A stretch of DNA of 64,000 nt from NCBI RefSeq assembly GCF_964204865.1, contig NC_135255.1, positions 7,221,135-7,285,134 of the forward strand, read 5' to 3'. Position numbers and translations under genes: made by a program. Of this stretch, positions 51,199-62,584 are shown piece after piece. The notes beneath the pieces were generated by a model. It was given only the letters and a program-made list of their open reading frames with translations. It was not told the origin of the DNA and searched no databases. Position 1 is the first letter of the stretch. The number at the start of each line of letters is the position of its first letter. This DNA comes from Styela clava (lineage: Eukaryota > Chordata > Ascidiacea > Stolidobranchia > Styelidae).

Positions 51199-52176
51199 AG
51201 TTTTTCAAGCTATGCCGCTAATTTATTCTTACTTAGCTATGCTAATAATGATAACTGACTTTCTAAACGAGTCATAAATATTAATATATTAATAATAATC
51301 ATTGTTGAAAGATAAATTTGTTATGATCATAATGGAACTTGATAATCAGTTATGATAAAGAGATAAGGCGTTCATTGAACCATCACCCTTCAATATTATA
51401 TTAATTGGCATTGGATTTATAACATCAAATACCTCGCCGTAACTTTATCTTTATATTTCTTTAATTAACGTCTTTGCAGGAAAAATTCTATTGGATTATC
51501 TTTACTGGAATACTATAAACATTCACATATCTATAGCGTTTATATACTATTAAAACAAGAAAACTGAAGCACATTCACATTTGGTTCAAAGGCCAAAACG
51601 AAGTATCATCAAATCTTTTACAGTACCAGTAGTGTGACCACCAACCACAATTCAATCGCGGAAACGCCATATAGTGCCTACATATGATCTACATATCTAT
51701 GTTCTCAATTTACCTATATTTTATTTTCAATGCGTCTATGACCTATCCTACAAGAGAATATAATAATTAAACGACCGTTCTTATATTTATAATAAAATTG
51801 ATGAACTTGTTTCATAATCATCTTCTAATTGACAAACATAATTAATTAGTGTGAAGCGTGACCGCAACAAAAATAGCTATCAGGTGCAATTCCAGACATC
51901 CGACGTTCAGCGCCAAACCTCCGTCATATATGGAAGCCGGCGGCAACCGCAGGAGACTATCCCGCAGAGCGAAATGAAATGCAAGCTATGATATCGAATA
52001 CAATCACGAAGTTGTCTGAAATAGGTGAAATGCATAAACTTGTGCATATCACTGAAACAAATAAAACAAATAAAATGATTCATGAAAATATGTTATTTAA
52101 TAATTGATAAAATATTGATAACAGAGGTATATTTGATGATATTAGATAAGTCAGTTAATTTGATTTCTCGAGGATG
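51199..52176. other. Shortened upstream region before A7
   Basis: Upstream-type DNA with the degenerate GC-richer block at ~51880-52050. It is truncated compared with the other divergent regions: the ~1.2 kb between the block and the A start is mostly missing, with a jump near 52055 to AAACAAATAAAATGATT sequence. Confidence 0.5.
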
Positions 52177-53280
52177 ATATCGGAATGAATGAAAATCATT
52201 CTTAGGAACTGATAACATTGACTATACGACTGATGATGATGCTGAAGGCACGAGGAGGACAGTTGAAGCAACATTGGTTTCGAATAATCTCGTCGATTCT
52301 TTTGAGTCAAAAATGCAATGCAAGAAAATAAGAAGAAATCTGGAAATTTATTAAGAATGTTTCACGGGCACCTATGCATCGTATCAACTGCAGGTGATCA
52401 GTTGATACGATGCATAGGTGCAATTCCAGACATCAGTCGTTTAGCGCCCAACCTCCTTCATATATTGAAGCCGGCAAAAACAGGTATGGTTTCGTATCTT
52501 CTTTTATGAATTGAATCGAATCATGATATTCCACGTCAAAACTAATAAATTTAATTCTATTTTTAAATGATTATTTAATTCTAATACATTTCTTAATCAG
52601 GTTGCCAAACTTCTTCAAAAATTCATTGAACAACAACTAATGGAAGATATACACGGAAAATGGATGAATGAAAAATTTGTTGATTCCGGAAATCTTTACA
52701 GGTAAATATTAATTAAAAGTTAATAAGATATTGTTTTTATTAGTATTAGCATAATATCTGATGTATTAAACATTAAAAAGATTTATTGACTGCTCAAAAA
52801 ATATTAATACTAATTTACACTGAGGTATTCTCATCTTTCGTCGATATATTTTGAAAACACGTTTTTCATTTTCTTATTAGGTTTCCCAAAAACCATGTAC
52901 TCTCTCCACTCGAGAGTACTGCAAAGACACCAAACCTCCCTCATGGAAGATCCAAATCTCTCCGCTCATACTTTATGCAATCTATGGTAGGTATTCACGC
53001 ATTAAAATGTTTAAACCTATATTTATTTATTTATTTATGCATTAGTTTATTACTTGTTGATTTCTGACAACTTTGAACTGTGCAATAATTCAAAACAACG
53101 TTTTACAGCTGACCACACTACGAACAAAAAAGTCAGTCAACAAATCACCATCGGTACTTAGAAAATATTCAACTTCAAGTTCAATGTTCAATTCTCAACG
53201 GAAAAAAACTCTTGTGCAGTTATCAAAGGGGCGAGATTCTTTTTAACATCGTCTTCGAAAGTCCAAAATCAAAAGTGTAC
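52177..53280 (+). pseudogene. A7: heavily decayed DEP type-A pseudogene
   Basis: Exon 1 starts at ~52187 but reaches TAG after six codons. Recognisable pieces follow (GTCAAAAATGCAATGCAAG), and then the exon breaks at GTTTCACGGGCACC, where a perfect hairpin and the GC-richer block intervene. Exon 2 is 52601-52701. Exon 3 (from 52881) is altered at its end (GCAATCTATG/GTAGGT). Exon 4 (from 53109) has a one-base deletion in the TTCAATTC stretch near 53188. It would be the divergent partner of B4. Confidence 0.8.
52369..52420. repeat. Perfect hairpin inside A7 exon 1
   Basis: Two 22-bp arms (52369-52390 and 52399-52420) are exact reverse complements around an 8-bp loop, CAGGTGAT. The right arm carries the exon 1 motif CAGTTGATACGATGCAT in its normal orientation and the left arm carries it inverted. 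A fold-back copying event at this point of exon 1 would produce it. Confidence 0.9.
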
Positions 53281-54548
53281 TGGAAAATTTAGTTTCGCTG
53301 TATCAAAAATGAATGGAAAGAGAAGCGACAAATGCAAATCATAACTAAACGCTTATTATTAATCTATTCAAACTTAGAAAACTTTATGTGAACGACTGCC
53401 CTATATCTAATCTACATCTCCTTTTTTTTCATTACAATTATTTTTATATTTTTATATTCCTTGTTCCCTTGCTTGAATAACTCTATTGCCCACAAATTGT
53501 TAGGTCTTTCAATCTTCTGATGTTTTTTGTAATCAAAATAAAGATATATTTTTGAAAGATATCGTTTGTAATATGTTAGATTTGCATAGTTTATCAGTCA
53601 AACACCATGTTACTGTTTGATTATAAGAACTTGATCTGATGCAGGTACTGTTGTCAATTAGTAAAGAAGGTAGGTTTCGATTGGTAATTCAAGGTTATAA
53701 AATATTTTTGGTTGATCTGAAGATGAATATCTATCTATGCTCAGTTATGGGTGTTTTTAACAAAATATCTCCTAAATTGTAATTGTAAATTGATTGGTGG
53801 AGCGTATCCACAATGAAATCATTTCGAATTTGTTGTTCAAAAAATATAGGAATGGTTAGCATATTCGATCGGAAATGAAATATTTCGTAATATTTGGTTA
53901 TGATCGAAATATTTGAAACTTTCAATGTTGAAAAAGAAAATTTTTATATGGTAGTCCTGTGACGTATTGCTGGGATGATATGATATAAATGGCTATTAGG
54001 GACGAAGTGGACTTTTTCGCTGTTGCTGTTGTTGTGGTGAATTAACCAACTATTGAACAAATTTATCTGAAATTAACCCGATTTTTGAAGAAGTTGAACT
54101 ACTTGAAGCTAACACCAAGTAGGCTTATCGTTAATCCGTTATTCCGATGACCAGTAATCCACGGTTTCGAGGAGTGATCTGTCTCGATTCTTTGAAACTA
54201 TACAATCGGACATCAAGAAATGTGAAATTGAAAAGTCTGAACCCGTTTCAGAATCATCTTATTAGGATGCGCAATCCAGTTCGCCACGATATCCTTGATC
54301 AAACTTAATTTAAACTTAATACGTATATTACAATTTCTAGTTTTCAACCCAACCTGTAATATACTTTAACAACTCAAATTATAAATAAACTTTATATAAT
54401 TGCATAAAAATTATAAAAAAGTAAATGATCAATTGCATGATAAAAAAATAACACATAATTTGCAATATATGAATTGTAACCTAAATCGATACAGACATTG
54501 CATTATTCAAAAATAAAGTGCTGGAGAATTAAAATTTTCAGGAAAAAC
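53281..54548. other. Convergent tail between A7 and B5
   Basis: Copy of the shared tail with an internal deletion near 54282 (AATCCAGTT joined to CGCCACG). This deletion removes the end of the plus-strand frame and nearly all of the minus-strand relic frame. The last ~200 bp resemble the B3/B4 flank, not the B1/B2 flank. Confidence 0.5.
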
Positions 54549-55760
54549 TTATTTCGTATTTGATTGCTTAAAATTTAGAGAAAATAAAATTCTAGCAATT
54601 TTTTTGACGTTGGAAGATTCCCTATCCGATGTGTCTTTTGCGTTGTAGGAACTGATTGAGTATTTTTTCACCTTTGTCGGAGAATGAGTCATAATTGATT
54701 TCGATCTTGAAAGAGACTAAAAATAAAATAAAAACTTTTAATTGGCGTAAATAATTTTTCACTTGTTAATTATTTTTTACTTTTTAGGAAATTAAATGTA
54801 TAATAAATAATATTATTATTAATATATTTCAATTGAAATTTGACTAAGCTTCGCAGTAGCATCAATAAAATACAATATATATCGTACTTGCTTGCCTGGA
54901 CAAAAACGCGTTATAAGAATAATATTATATATGCAGATATCAATAAAATATATCAACAGATGACAAACCTTCGTTCTTAGTAGTGATTGGGTGGAACCAC
55001 TTTGATTCAAGGACATGTCTTTTTTACCATTCAATTCGTTTTGAAAATCATATTTAAAAAATCTGCAAAAAAATAGCAACGTTTATTGTGAGTTATAAAC
55101 AGCTCTTTGTTTCCGATAGCAATGCCGTCACAGCAAAAAGTTCTATAGAAATTTTGCATCTATCTAAAACATAGACCATAACAATATAAAATAAGTAGTT
55201 TCTTAAAATAAATTGTGACATTTATGTAAAAGTGACCACCTATAAATAAAACTTTCTGTTTTATTTTGGAATAAGGTTATATATTTACCTATATAATTTT
55301 CCCGAATCTTTGAATTCTTCCGACAACCATTTGCCATTAACATCTTCTATAATACGTTGATCCATGAATTTCTGTAGCAGTTTTTTGGCCTGGGGATTAA
55401 ATAAAAACATTTAGGACATTTTGAGAATGTTTGAAAACTAAACCTTTAAAAATAATTCGATTCCATTGAAGTGTAAACTCGCAATTTCTGTTCTAGTCTC
55501 CGTACCTGACATCTTGACACGTTCTCATAGTTTTCTATTTCCTCCAAAATAGAATGCACTGTGGTGACAGCTGATGAACCGGTGAAACAATCTTCATAAA
55601 TTTTAAGATTTTTTCGCCTCCGGCCGCAATACATTTGTGATTCAAACGAATTCACAATAACCTTCCATATCCTTGTTGCTTTAAAAGCTTTGTTTTCTGA
55701 TTTTGTGTTTCCGATGAGACAATTGTTGTAGTCTAATTCTTCTCCATTTTGATTTTCCAT
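54549..55760 (-). CDS. B5: small DEP-domain protein, type B, four exons, 205 aa
   Basis: Exons 55760-55506, 55389-55289, 55062-54969 and 54716-54549, all in frame with GT/AG borders. Exons 1-3 are of the B1/B2 type (SENKAFKATRIW, FFKYDFQNELNGKKD). The end of exon 4 and the DNA beyond it (below ~54600) are of the B3/B4 type. The gene is therefore a mosaic with a switch point inside the last exon. DEP landmarks are complete. It diverges from A8. Confidence 0.8.
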
Positions 55761-57979
55761 AGTTTTTCAAGTTATGCTGCTAATTAAGATTTATTCTTAC
55801 TTAGCTATGCTAATGATGATAACTGACTTTCTAAACAAGTCATATATATTAATATATTAATTATAATAATCGATGAAAGATAAATTTGTTATGATCATAA
55901 TGGAACTTGATAATCACTTATGATAAAGAGATAAGGCGTTCATTGAACCATCGCCTTCCAATAATATGTTAATTGGCATTGGATTTTTAACATCAAATAC
56001 CTCGCCATAACTTTATCTTTACATTTCTTTAATTAACGTCTCTGCAAGAAAAATTCTATCGGATTATATTTACTGGAATACTATAAGCATTCAAATATTA
56101 CGCCCCGTATTACACAGTTGAGTAAATGGCGATACCATGGCGTTTATCTACTATTAAAACAAGAAATCTACGACCATATAATCCTAAGACTTAAGCGCAT
56201 TCACATTTGGGTCGAAGAGCAAAACGAAGTATCATCAAATCATTTACAGTACCAGTAGTGTGACCACCTACCACATCGCTGAAATTCAATCGCGGAAACG
56301 CCATATACATATGATCTACCTATCTATCTTCTCAAATTACCTATATTTTATTTTCAATGCGTCTATGACTTATCTTACAAGAGAATATAATAATTAAACG
56401 ACCAGTCTTTTATTTATAATAAAATGTATGAACTTGTTTAATAATCATCTTGTAATTGACAAACATAATTAATTAGTGTGAAGCGTGTCCGCAACAAAAA
56501 TAACTATCAGGTGCAATTTCAGACATCCGACGTTCAGCGCCAAACCTCCGTCAGATATGGAAGCCGGCGGCAACCGCGAAGACTATCCCGCAGAGTTGTC
56601 TCAAATGGATGAAATGCAGGAATTTGAACACAAAACTGATTTTTTTCTAGGGTTTATTCAACTTTGGTCACCAATAGCAGGTCTCCATTACCTTGAACCC
56701 AATCATTAAATGTAATGTGATTGGATCGCAATTGTACACAATTGATAGATGGTACACTTTATTATTAATTCTATTACTCGGAAACATTAACACCTCGATA
56801 ATTTAATATTGAATAACCAAATGTGAAATCAACTACAATCTAGATTGTTTTTTATTCACAGTTACATTTTTGTAAGCGATGGAGACTATTTAAAGTTTGC
56901 GCCAGAATTATATATAGGATATATTGTATATATATAATATATATGTTATCCCTTTAGGCATATTGAAAATGATGGAGCATGCACTCAAAATCTTTTTTGG
57001 TTTTAATTCATTTTTAATAATATATATGCGCAATCAAAAAATATATATAAACCATTTTATAAAATACAAAATATAACCCATAACTTACAACAATATAATC
57101 TCTTTCCTTTGTGTTTTTTTTTTCTCTTTTCGCACTGTGTCCAAAAGTGTGAATCTATCAAATAACTTTTTTCGCATTTTTTTAATGTGTTGCATCTGAT
57201 ACGTTAAATGATATTGGATCATCCCTAGGTTTTCACACTTTGTGCACTTCCTGATTTAAAAAATTATCTCTTATTAAATTGCTCGAGAGTGTTGAGAAAC
57301 TCCGGATTTTCGTTGTGGTTCAAGAGTTGAGTGGGTCACATGGAACCAGTTATCAACGACATAAAATTTAATCGACTTTTTCTGGATATTATATCCATTT
57401 TATTAATGTAAATTATAATGTTGAAGAGATAACAAGTTTGAACCTTTTGTATTATCGCCATTTATAAAAATATATGAAATGAACTTGTGAGTTTTGCTAT
57501 ACTCTGTATGCATTACTGTATCATAACGCCTGATCGTTATATGTAAAAGTGAAGGTAAAATGCGCTAAGAAAACTGATCTGATTGCGACAAATCAGAAAA
57601 ACCTAATTATAAAATACAGATAATGTATTGTTGCAAGCACCAACCGCGTTCGTCAAACGATTCACAAGATTTGAACATGCAATTTACGCAAAAAGGAGGA
57701 TAAAAAGTTAATTAACTGTTTTATTGTTATTTAGTATTAAATAAGCTTATCATTAAATCTTCTCATCGCAAAAGTAAGATAAGAAAAATCGGCTCAACCA
57801 AACTTAATTACACAATATCAAAAGAAACAAATCACATGATTCTTATCTGTCAGTTTTTAATTGATAAAATATTGAAAACAGAAGTATATATATTGTTATT
57901 TAGAAAGTCAGTTAGCATTAATTAACTCAGGGAAGCAAATTGAACTGACTAAATTTAATTTCTTGAGGACAATATCGAA
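55761..57979. promoter_or_regulatory. Divergent intergenic region between B5 and A8
   Basis: Close copy of the B1/A2 and B2/A4 regions, with the 74-codon frame of the GC-richer block open at 56485-56709. The AT tract is reduced (~56925-56946). The similarity to unit 1/2 persists to about 57950, after which A8 itself resembles A6. Confidence 0.45.
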
Positions 57980-59028
57980 ATGAATGCAAAATCATTCATA
58001 CGACCTGATAACTATACGACCGACAATGATGCTAAAAGTACAACAAAGACGTTTAAAGCAACCTTGGTTTGGAATATTCTTGTTGATACTTTCAAGTCAA
58101 AAATGCAATGCAAGAAAACAAGAAGGAATCTGAAAATTTATGAAGAATGTTTTACGGGATCATCTGCAGTTGATACAATGCATTTCATTTTACTATCAAA
58201 AAAACAATTTGGAAATATTTTACGCATTCAGGTATGGTTTCGTATTTTATTTCATGAATTGAATCGAATTATGATATTCCACGTCAAAATTCATAAATTT
58301 AATTCCTTTTTTTATATAATTATTTAATTCTAATACATTTCTTAATCAGGTTGCCAAACTTCTTCAAAAACTCATTGAACAACATCTAATCGAAGATATC
58401 CATGGAAAATGGATGAATGAAAAATTTGTTGATTCCGGAAAGCTTTACAGGTAATTATTAATTCAGGGTTAATAAAATATTATTTTTATTAGTATTAGCA
58501 TAATATCTGATGTATTAAACATTAAAAAGATTTATTGACTGCTTAAAAAAATATTAATACTAATTTACACTGAGGTATTCTCATCTTTCGTCGATATATT
58601 TTGAAAACTCGTTTCTCATTTGCCTATTAGATTTCCCAAAGATCCTGAACTCTCTTTACTCGAGAGTACTGCAAAGACAACAAATTCCCCTCATAGAAGA
58701 TCCAAATCTCTCCGCTCATACTTTATGCAACCAAAGGTATGTATTCACGCATTAAAAAGTTTAATCTTATATATATTTATTTATGAATTAGTTTGTTACA
58801 TGCTGATTTCTGACAACTTTGAACTGTGCAATAATTCAAAACTACGTTTTACAGCTGACCACACTACGAACAAAAAAGTTAGTCAACAAATCACCATCGG
58901 TACTTAGAAAATATTCAACCTCAAGTTCAATGTTCGAATTCTCATCGGAAAAAAACTCTTGTGCAGTTATCAAAAGCGCGAGATTCTTTTTAAAATCGAC
59001 TTCAAAAGTCCAAAATCAAAAGTTTTGA
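57980..59028 (+). CDS. A8: small DEP-domain protein, type A, four exons, 210 aa
   Basis: Exons 57980-58231, 58350-58450, 58631-58736 and 58855-59028, all in frame with canonical borders (CAG/GTATGG at intron 1). The DEP domain includes FKATLVWNILVD, ECFTG, AVDTMH, KLIEQHLIEDIHGKW and SGKLYRFP. Exon 4 has several unique substitutions (SSEKNSCAVIKSARFF, KSTSKVQNQKF) but remains open. The N-terminal stretch (MNAKSF, DNDAKST) matches A6 and not A2/A4. It is the last forward copy in the cluster. Confidence 0.8.
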
Positions 59029-59440
59029 GTGTACTGGAAAATTTAGTTTCGCTGTATCGAAAATGAATGGAAAGAGAAGCGACAAATGCAAATCAGAACT
59101 AAACGCTTATTGTTAATCTATTCAAACTTAGAATACTTTATGTGAACAATTGACCTATATCTAATCCACATCTCTTTTCTTTTTCAATACAATTATTTTT
59201 ATATTTTTATATTCCTTGTTCTCTTGCTTGAATAACTCTATTGCCCACAAATTGTTAAGTCTTTCAATCTTCTGATGTTTTTTGCAATCAAAATATAGAT
59301 ATATTTTTAAAAGATATCGTCTGTAATATGTAAGATTTGCATAGTTTATCAATCAAACACAATGTTACTGTTTGATTATAAGAACTCGATCTGATGCAGG
59401 TACTGTTGTCAATTAGTAAAGAAGGTAGGTTTCGATTGGT
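59029..59440. other. A8 tail and right end of the DEP cluster
   Basis: The standard A tail continues to GGTAGGTTTCGATTGGTA near 59441, where all similarity to other copies stops. No further forward DEP gene follows. Confidence 0.7.
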
Positions 59441-59822
59441 ATATGGTTCATAACTAAATTACTGCCCTATCTAATCCTAATACCAGTACAAATAATTGAG
59501 ATCAGGCGCACAGCTAGGATTTTCATAAGGGATCGGAAATCGGAAATTACCATTGCCGTCGGTAACAGTCACCGCGATTACACGCTCGTTGAAAGAGCCG
59601 CCGTTTCAGCGTATAATGATTTTTCTGTCGCGTAAAATATTCAATCTATGAAAATTACGGTATTCTAAAATGTCCTTATATACCAATTTAATTGTGTCCA
59701 ACTTATACCGTCACATACATTTGAAAAGTTTTCTCCTCATTTTTAGCTGCAAATCTTTGATTAGATCCTCAAAGCTAAGATTAAGTAACACATCTATACT
59801 TAACAGAGATAAAGCATCTAGT
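59441..59822. other. Unassigned sequence right of the DEP cluster
   Basis: There is no gene. At 59456-59472 there is a 17-bp exact match (AAATTACTGCCCTATCT) to the loop region of foldback unit 1 (~3716-3732). The stretch 59500-59640 is less AT-rich, but I cannot assign it. Confidence 0.4.
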
Positions 59823-59823
59823 C

Positions 59824-60430
59824 CAGGGGTGGCCAACCAGTCAGAGACAAACAGCAGCATTTCGTACTTTATTACCGCGAAGAGCCACATTATAAACAAG
59901 AACACACATGAACATCAGATATACCTCTATTCAGCCCTGCTAGAATGCTAGTATATAGTAAATGTCACCAACCAACATGATTATGACTGAAATTTACAAG
60001 CCATTCATAGATATTCATGCTACTTAGTGGAACTTTTGTCATACCTTGGATTGAACAATCCTCTTCAAATTTGGTTTGTATGTCGTTGTAGCCAACCGAG
60101 TCAATTCGTTCACATTGGTATGAGTCAGAACAGATCAATGCTGTGATTCCACCTGTTTTAGGGTGGAAAACACAGATTCGCAGACGTATGTTGACCCAAA
60201 CATTGACAATATCCCACGCTCAGCTCGTTTGACATGAGGTATTTTTCCATTGGCACGCTTTTCCTTAACTCAATAGTCCCTTCCCTAAAAGCCCATTTCA
60301 GTTGGTCTTCCTAATAAAGACCGATCATCATTAACTCAGTTGCAGCCTCATCTGAGACTAGAGTGAATTTCAAACAATCCGTCTCAGAATTAAATGAGTC
60401 ATCGACGACGTAATCTGTGAAGTTTCATCA
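59824..60430 (-). mobile_element. hAT element remnant: terminal sequence and transposase C-terminal dimerisation region
   Basis: The left boundary CCAGGGGTGGCCAACC (59823-59838), followed by an AGAGCCACAT motif, is typical of a hAT terminus. On the minus strand, 60239-60024 reads as the hAT C-terminal dimerisation region: MFGSTYVCESVFSTLK, then HTNVNELTRLATT and YKPNLKRIV, interrupted by stops. The type with GSTYVCES resembles GTF2IRD2/SCAND3-like transposases. Upstream pieces can be followed to about 60420 with frame changes. The rest of the transposase is missing, so the copy is dead. Confidence 0.75.
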
Positions 60431-60598
60431 ATCGCAATTCAATCACTTCACTCAAATGGTAGACTGCGCCGAACTCCGTTTTCGATACGATTACGATAGC
60501 ATAATGTACGATTGCATGGTAAAGTAAATGAAGCCGTTCATGTATCTTCAATGTAAAAAAAAGAATGCACGATAAATCATAATATGTTTATTCGCCAA

Positions 60599-61216
60599 TC
60601 ACTGAACCCCTTCTTTTGTAATAAAATTAGTGAAATTGTTCGGAGAAAACAGTTTACAAACAAAACAATAAACTGATTCTGTTGATGGTGAATACATTAA
60701 CCACTCTCTCCCATTTCTCACCATTGACTTTCGCCCGAACAACCCTTCTGCGAACAATACCCTACTCTGGTTTGCCACCACTGAAATAACGGTTAGACTT
60801 GTCAAAAGATTCATTATGATGCTGATAGTTACTGGGTCCACGAGCAATCCAATGAGCCACATCATCAGTGGAGAAATCAATCCACAGACCTGGATTCTCT
60901 GCTATATTGTGATTTATTTCATCTTTTGCAGATAGATTATTTTCAGCACCATCACATTGGTTCATCCGGGCATTTTGATACTGGTGCTGTTTATTCTTAT
61001 TTCTGTGCTAAATGTACCCGCCTAGGAAACGACGTCACAATTTGATTCTGAAGTAAGCAAGTTGGAATTTATTTTATTTGTATCTACTTCTGATGACAGA
61101 GATTGGCTTTTACCTGGTATCAGTGTATCATGTTTTGATACTCGTGTAAAGAAAGAGGCCAAAGCTTTCACGAAAGCGAGATTGAATTCTGCTCCAGATT
61201 TTTCATGTGCATTCAT
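60599..61216 (-). mobile_element. hAT-type transposase remnant with TTF-type zinc finger
   Basis: Three broken minus-strand frames. 61216-61022 looks like the charged N-terminal region (KSGAEFNLAFVKALASFF). 60965-60762 contains ENPGLWIDFSTDDVAHWIARGP. After a frameshift near 60775, the frame ending at 60599 contains REWLMYSPSTESVYCFVCKLF, the TTF-type zinc finger of ZMYM1-like hAT proteins. The sequence stops before the catalytic core. The dimerisation region just to the left is of a different hAT subtype, so these are probably two elements, one inserted next to or into the other. Confidence 0.7.
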
Positions 61217-61863
61217 ATTGATTTCGGGCGAATTATGTCGTATAATTAGCGAGGTGTTAATTAATTAATGATGGGACACATGGTGTCACTATGGAGTAAG
61301 AGCGCTGTTTTGGGGATCCCCCAACTTTCGATCGATAAGTCGTGTTATCTGAAACAAAAGAGCAATACTACATGGACACAAAAGACGAAAAGAAATTTTT
61401 AACCATATGTAAATAAAAAATACGTTAATTTTACTGCATGTACCAGTAAACAGGTAAATTAAACTAACCTCATTTCACTATTTGACGTGCTAGGCAGTGG
61501 TAACATTAATATAACTAGAGTCTTTTATATGTTTATAGTACAGAAATAGTCTAGCTTCCTAGGTTTTCATCAATTGATGTATCAGGATATGATTTCCATA
61601 TATCCTGGATTCCCCGGAGAGTGTGACGATGAAGTCTCATGCGACAAGTCTCAACGTGGCTGCTCCCAGTATCGCGTCAATTTGCATATACAAATCAAAT
61701 ACAAAAATTCCTGAAGTACTAATATTCCCACAGCACTAATAATCTAACTAACTCTTGTTTGGCCGACAAACTATTCAAGCATTTTAAATATCACAGACGA
61801 TGTGTTATAAAAAATATTTTATCTTCTGAATGCAAACGAATCAACAGGTATAAGGCACAAAAC
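61217..61863. other. Unassigned AT-rich sequence
   Basis: Nothing is recognisable. The frame 61062-61268 on the plus strand is the antisense shadow of the transposase N-terminal region. Confidence 0.4.
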
Positions 61864-62150
61864 ATACTTTTTCATTTATTTTTTTTATTCTTCCATCAAT
61901 GAGTTGTATAATTTTGCCATGTATTCATTGATTGTTTGAATCAACTATTCGTAAATTATAACTTTTTCATTCATTTTCTTTTTTTTGGTTCATCAATGAA
62001 TTGAATAATTTTGCCATGTATTTATTGATTGTATGAATCAACTATTCGTAAATTATAACTTTTTCATTCATTTTCTTTTTTTTGGTTCATCAATGAATTG
62101 AATAATTTTTCCATGTATTTATTGATTGTATGAATCAACTATTCGTAAAT
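61864..62150. repeat. 97-bp tandem repeat, about three copies
   Basis: Repeat starts at the TAAATTATAACTTTTTCATTC block at 61951 and 62048, with a diverged first copy from ~61864 and a truncated start at 62145. Each copy includes ATCAATGAATTGAATAATTTT and GAATCAACTATTCG. Copies 2 and 3 differ by only a few bases. Confidence 0.85.
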
Positions 62151-62580
62151 TATAGAGTGTAATTGGAAAAGAACGAAAGAAAGTTAAATGCTAGAAAATA
62201 GAATCTGTCCGAAAATGATTTAGTAAAAGTTTGATTTCGCCAAAGGATGATCTTTGCAAAAAACTTGAAGTTAACTTAGACTTAATAGTAGATTGCTGAG
62301 ATGATATTTGAGTAAGTTACGATTATTAAACCAGTTAGCAGATTTCGGATCAGCTCGCAACATCGACATTCACATTTTGGTATAAAATTATCTCATCAAA
62401 CAAATTTTCATTTATCAAATTTCACAAGCTATCTCTAAGCCTTACTTCATACAAAGCAACCGAACAGCCAAAGGAGACTCGCTCTTAAGAAAGTCAGCTT
62501 CAATCCCAGTACATTTGCACCCACCGACATGTTCACCACGTACATATCCATCCATGTACATTTACATGAGTTTGTTGTCT
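62151..62580. other. Unassigned sequence
   Basis: I see no gene or repeat. The region is AT-rich with scattered stops in all frames. Confidence 0.4.
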
Positions 62581-62584
62581 TGGA

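Noticed and set aside
62061-62100. Poly-T tracts as retroposon tails
   Set aside because: They belong to the 97-bp tandem repeat and are not next to any processed gene copy.
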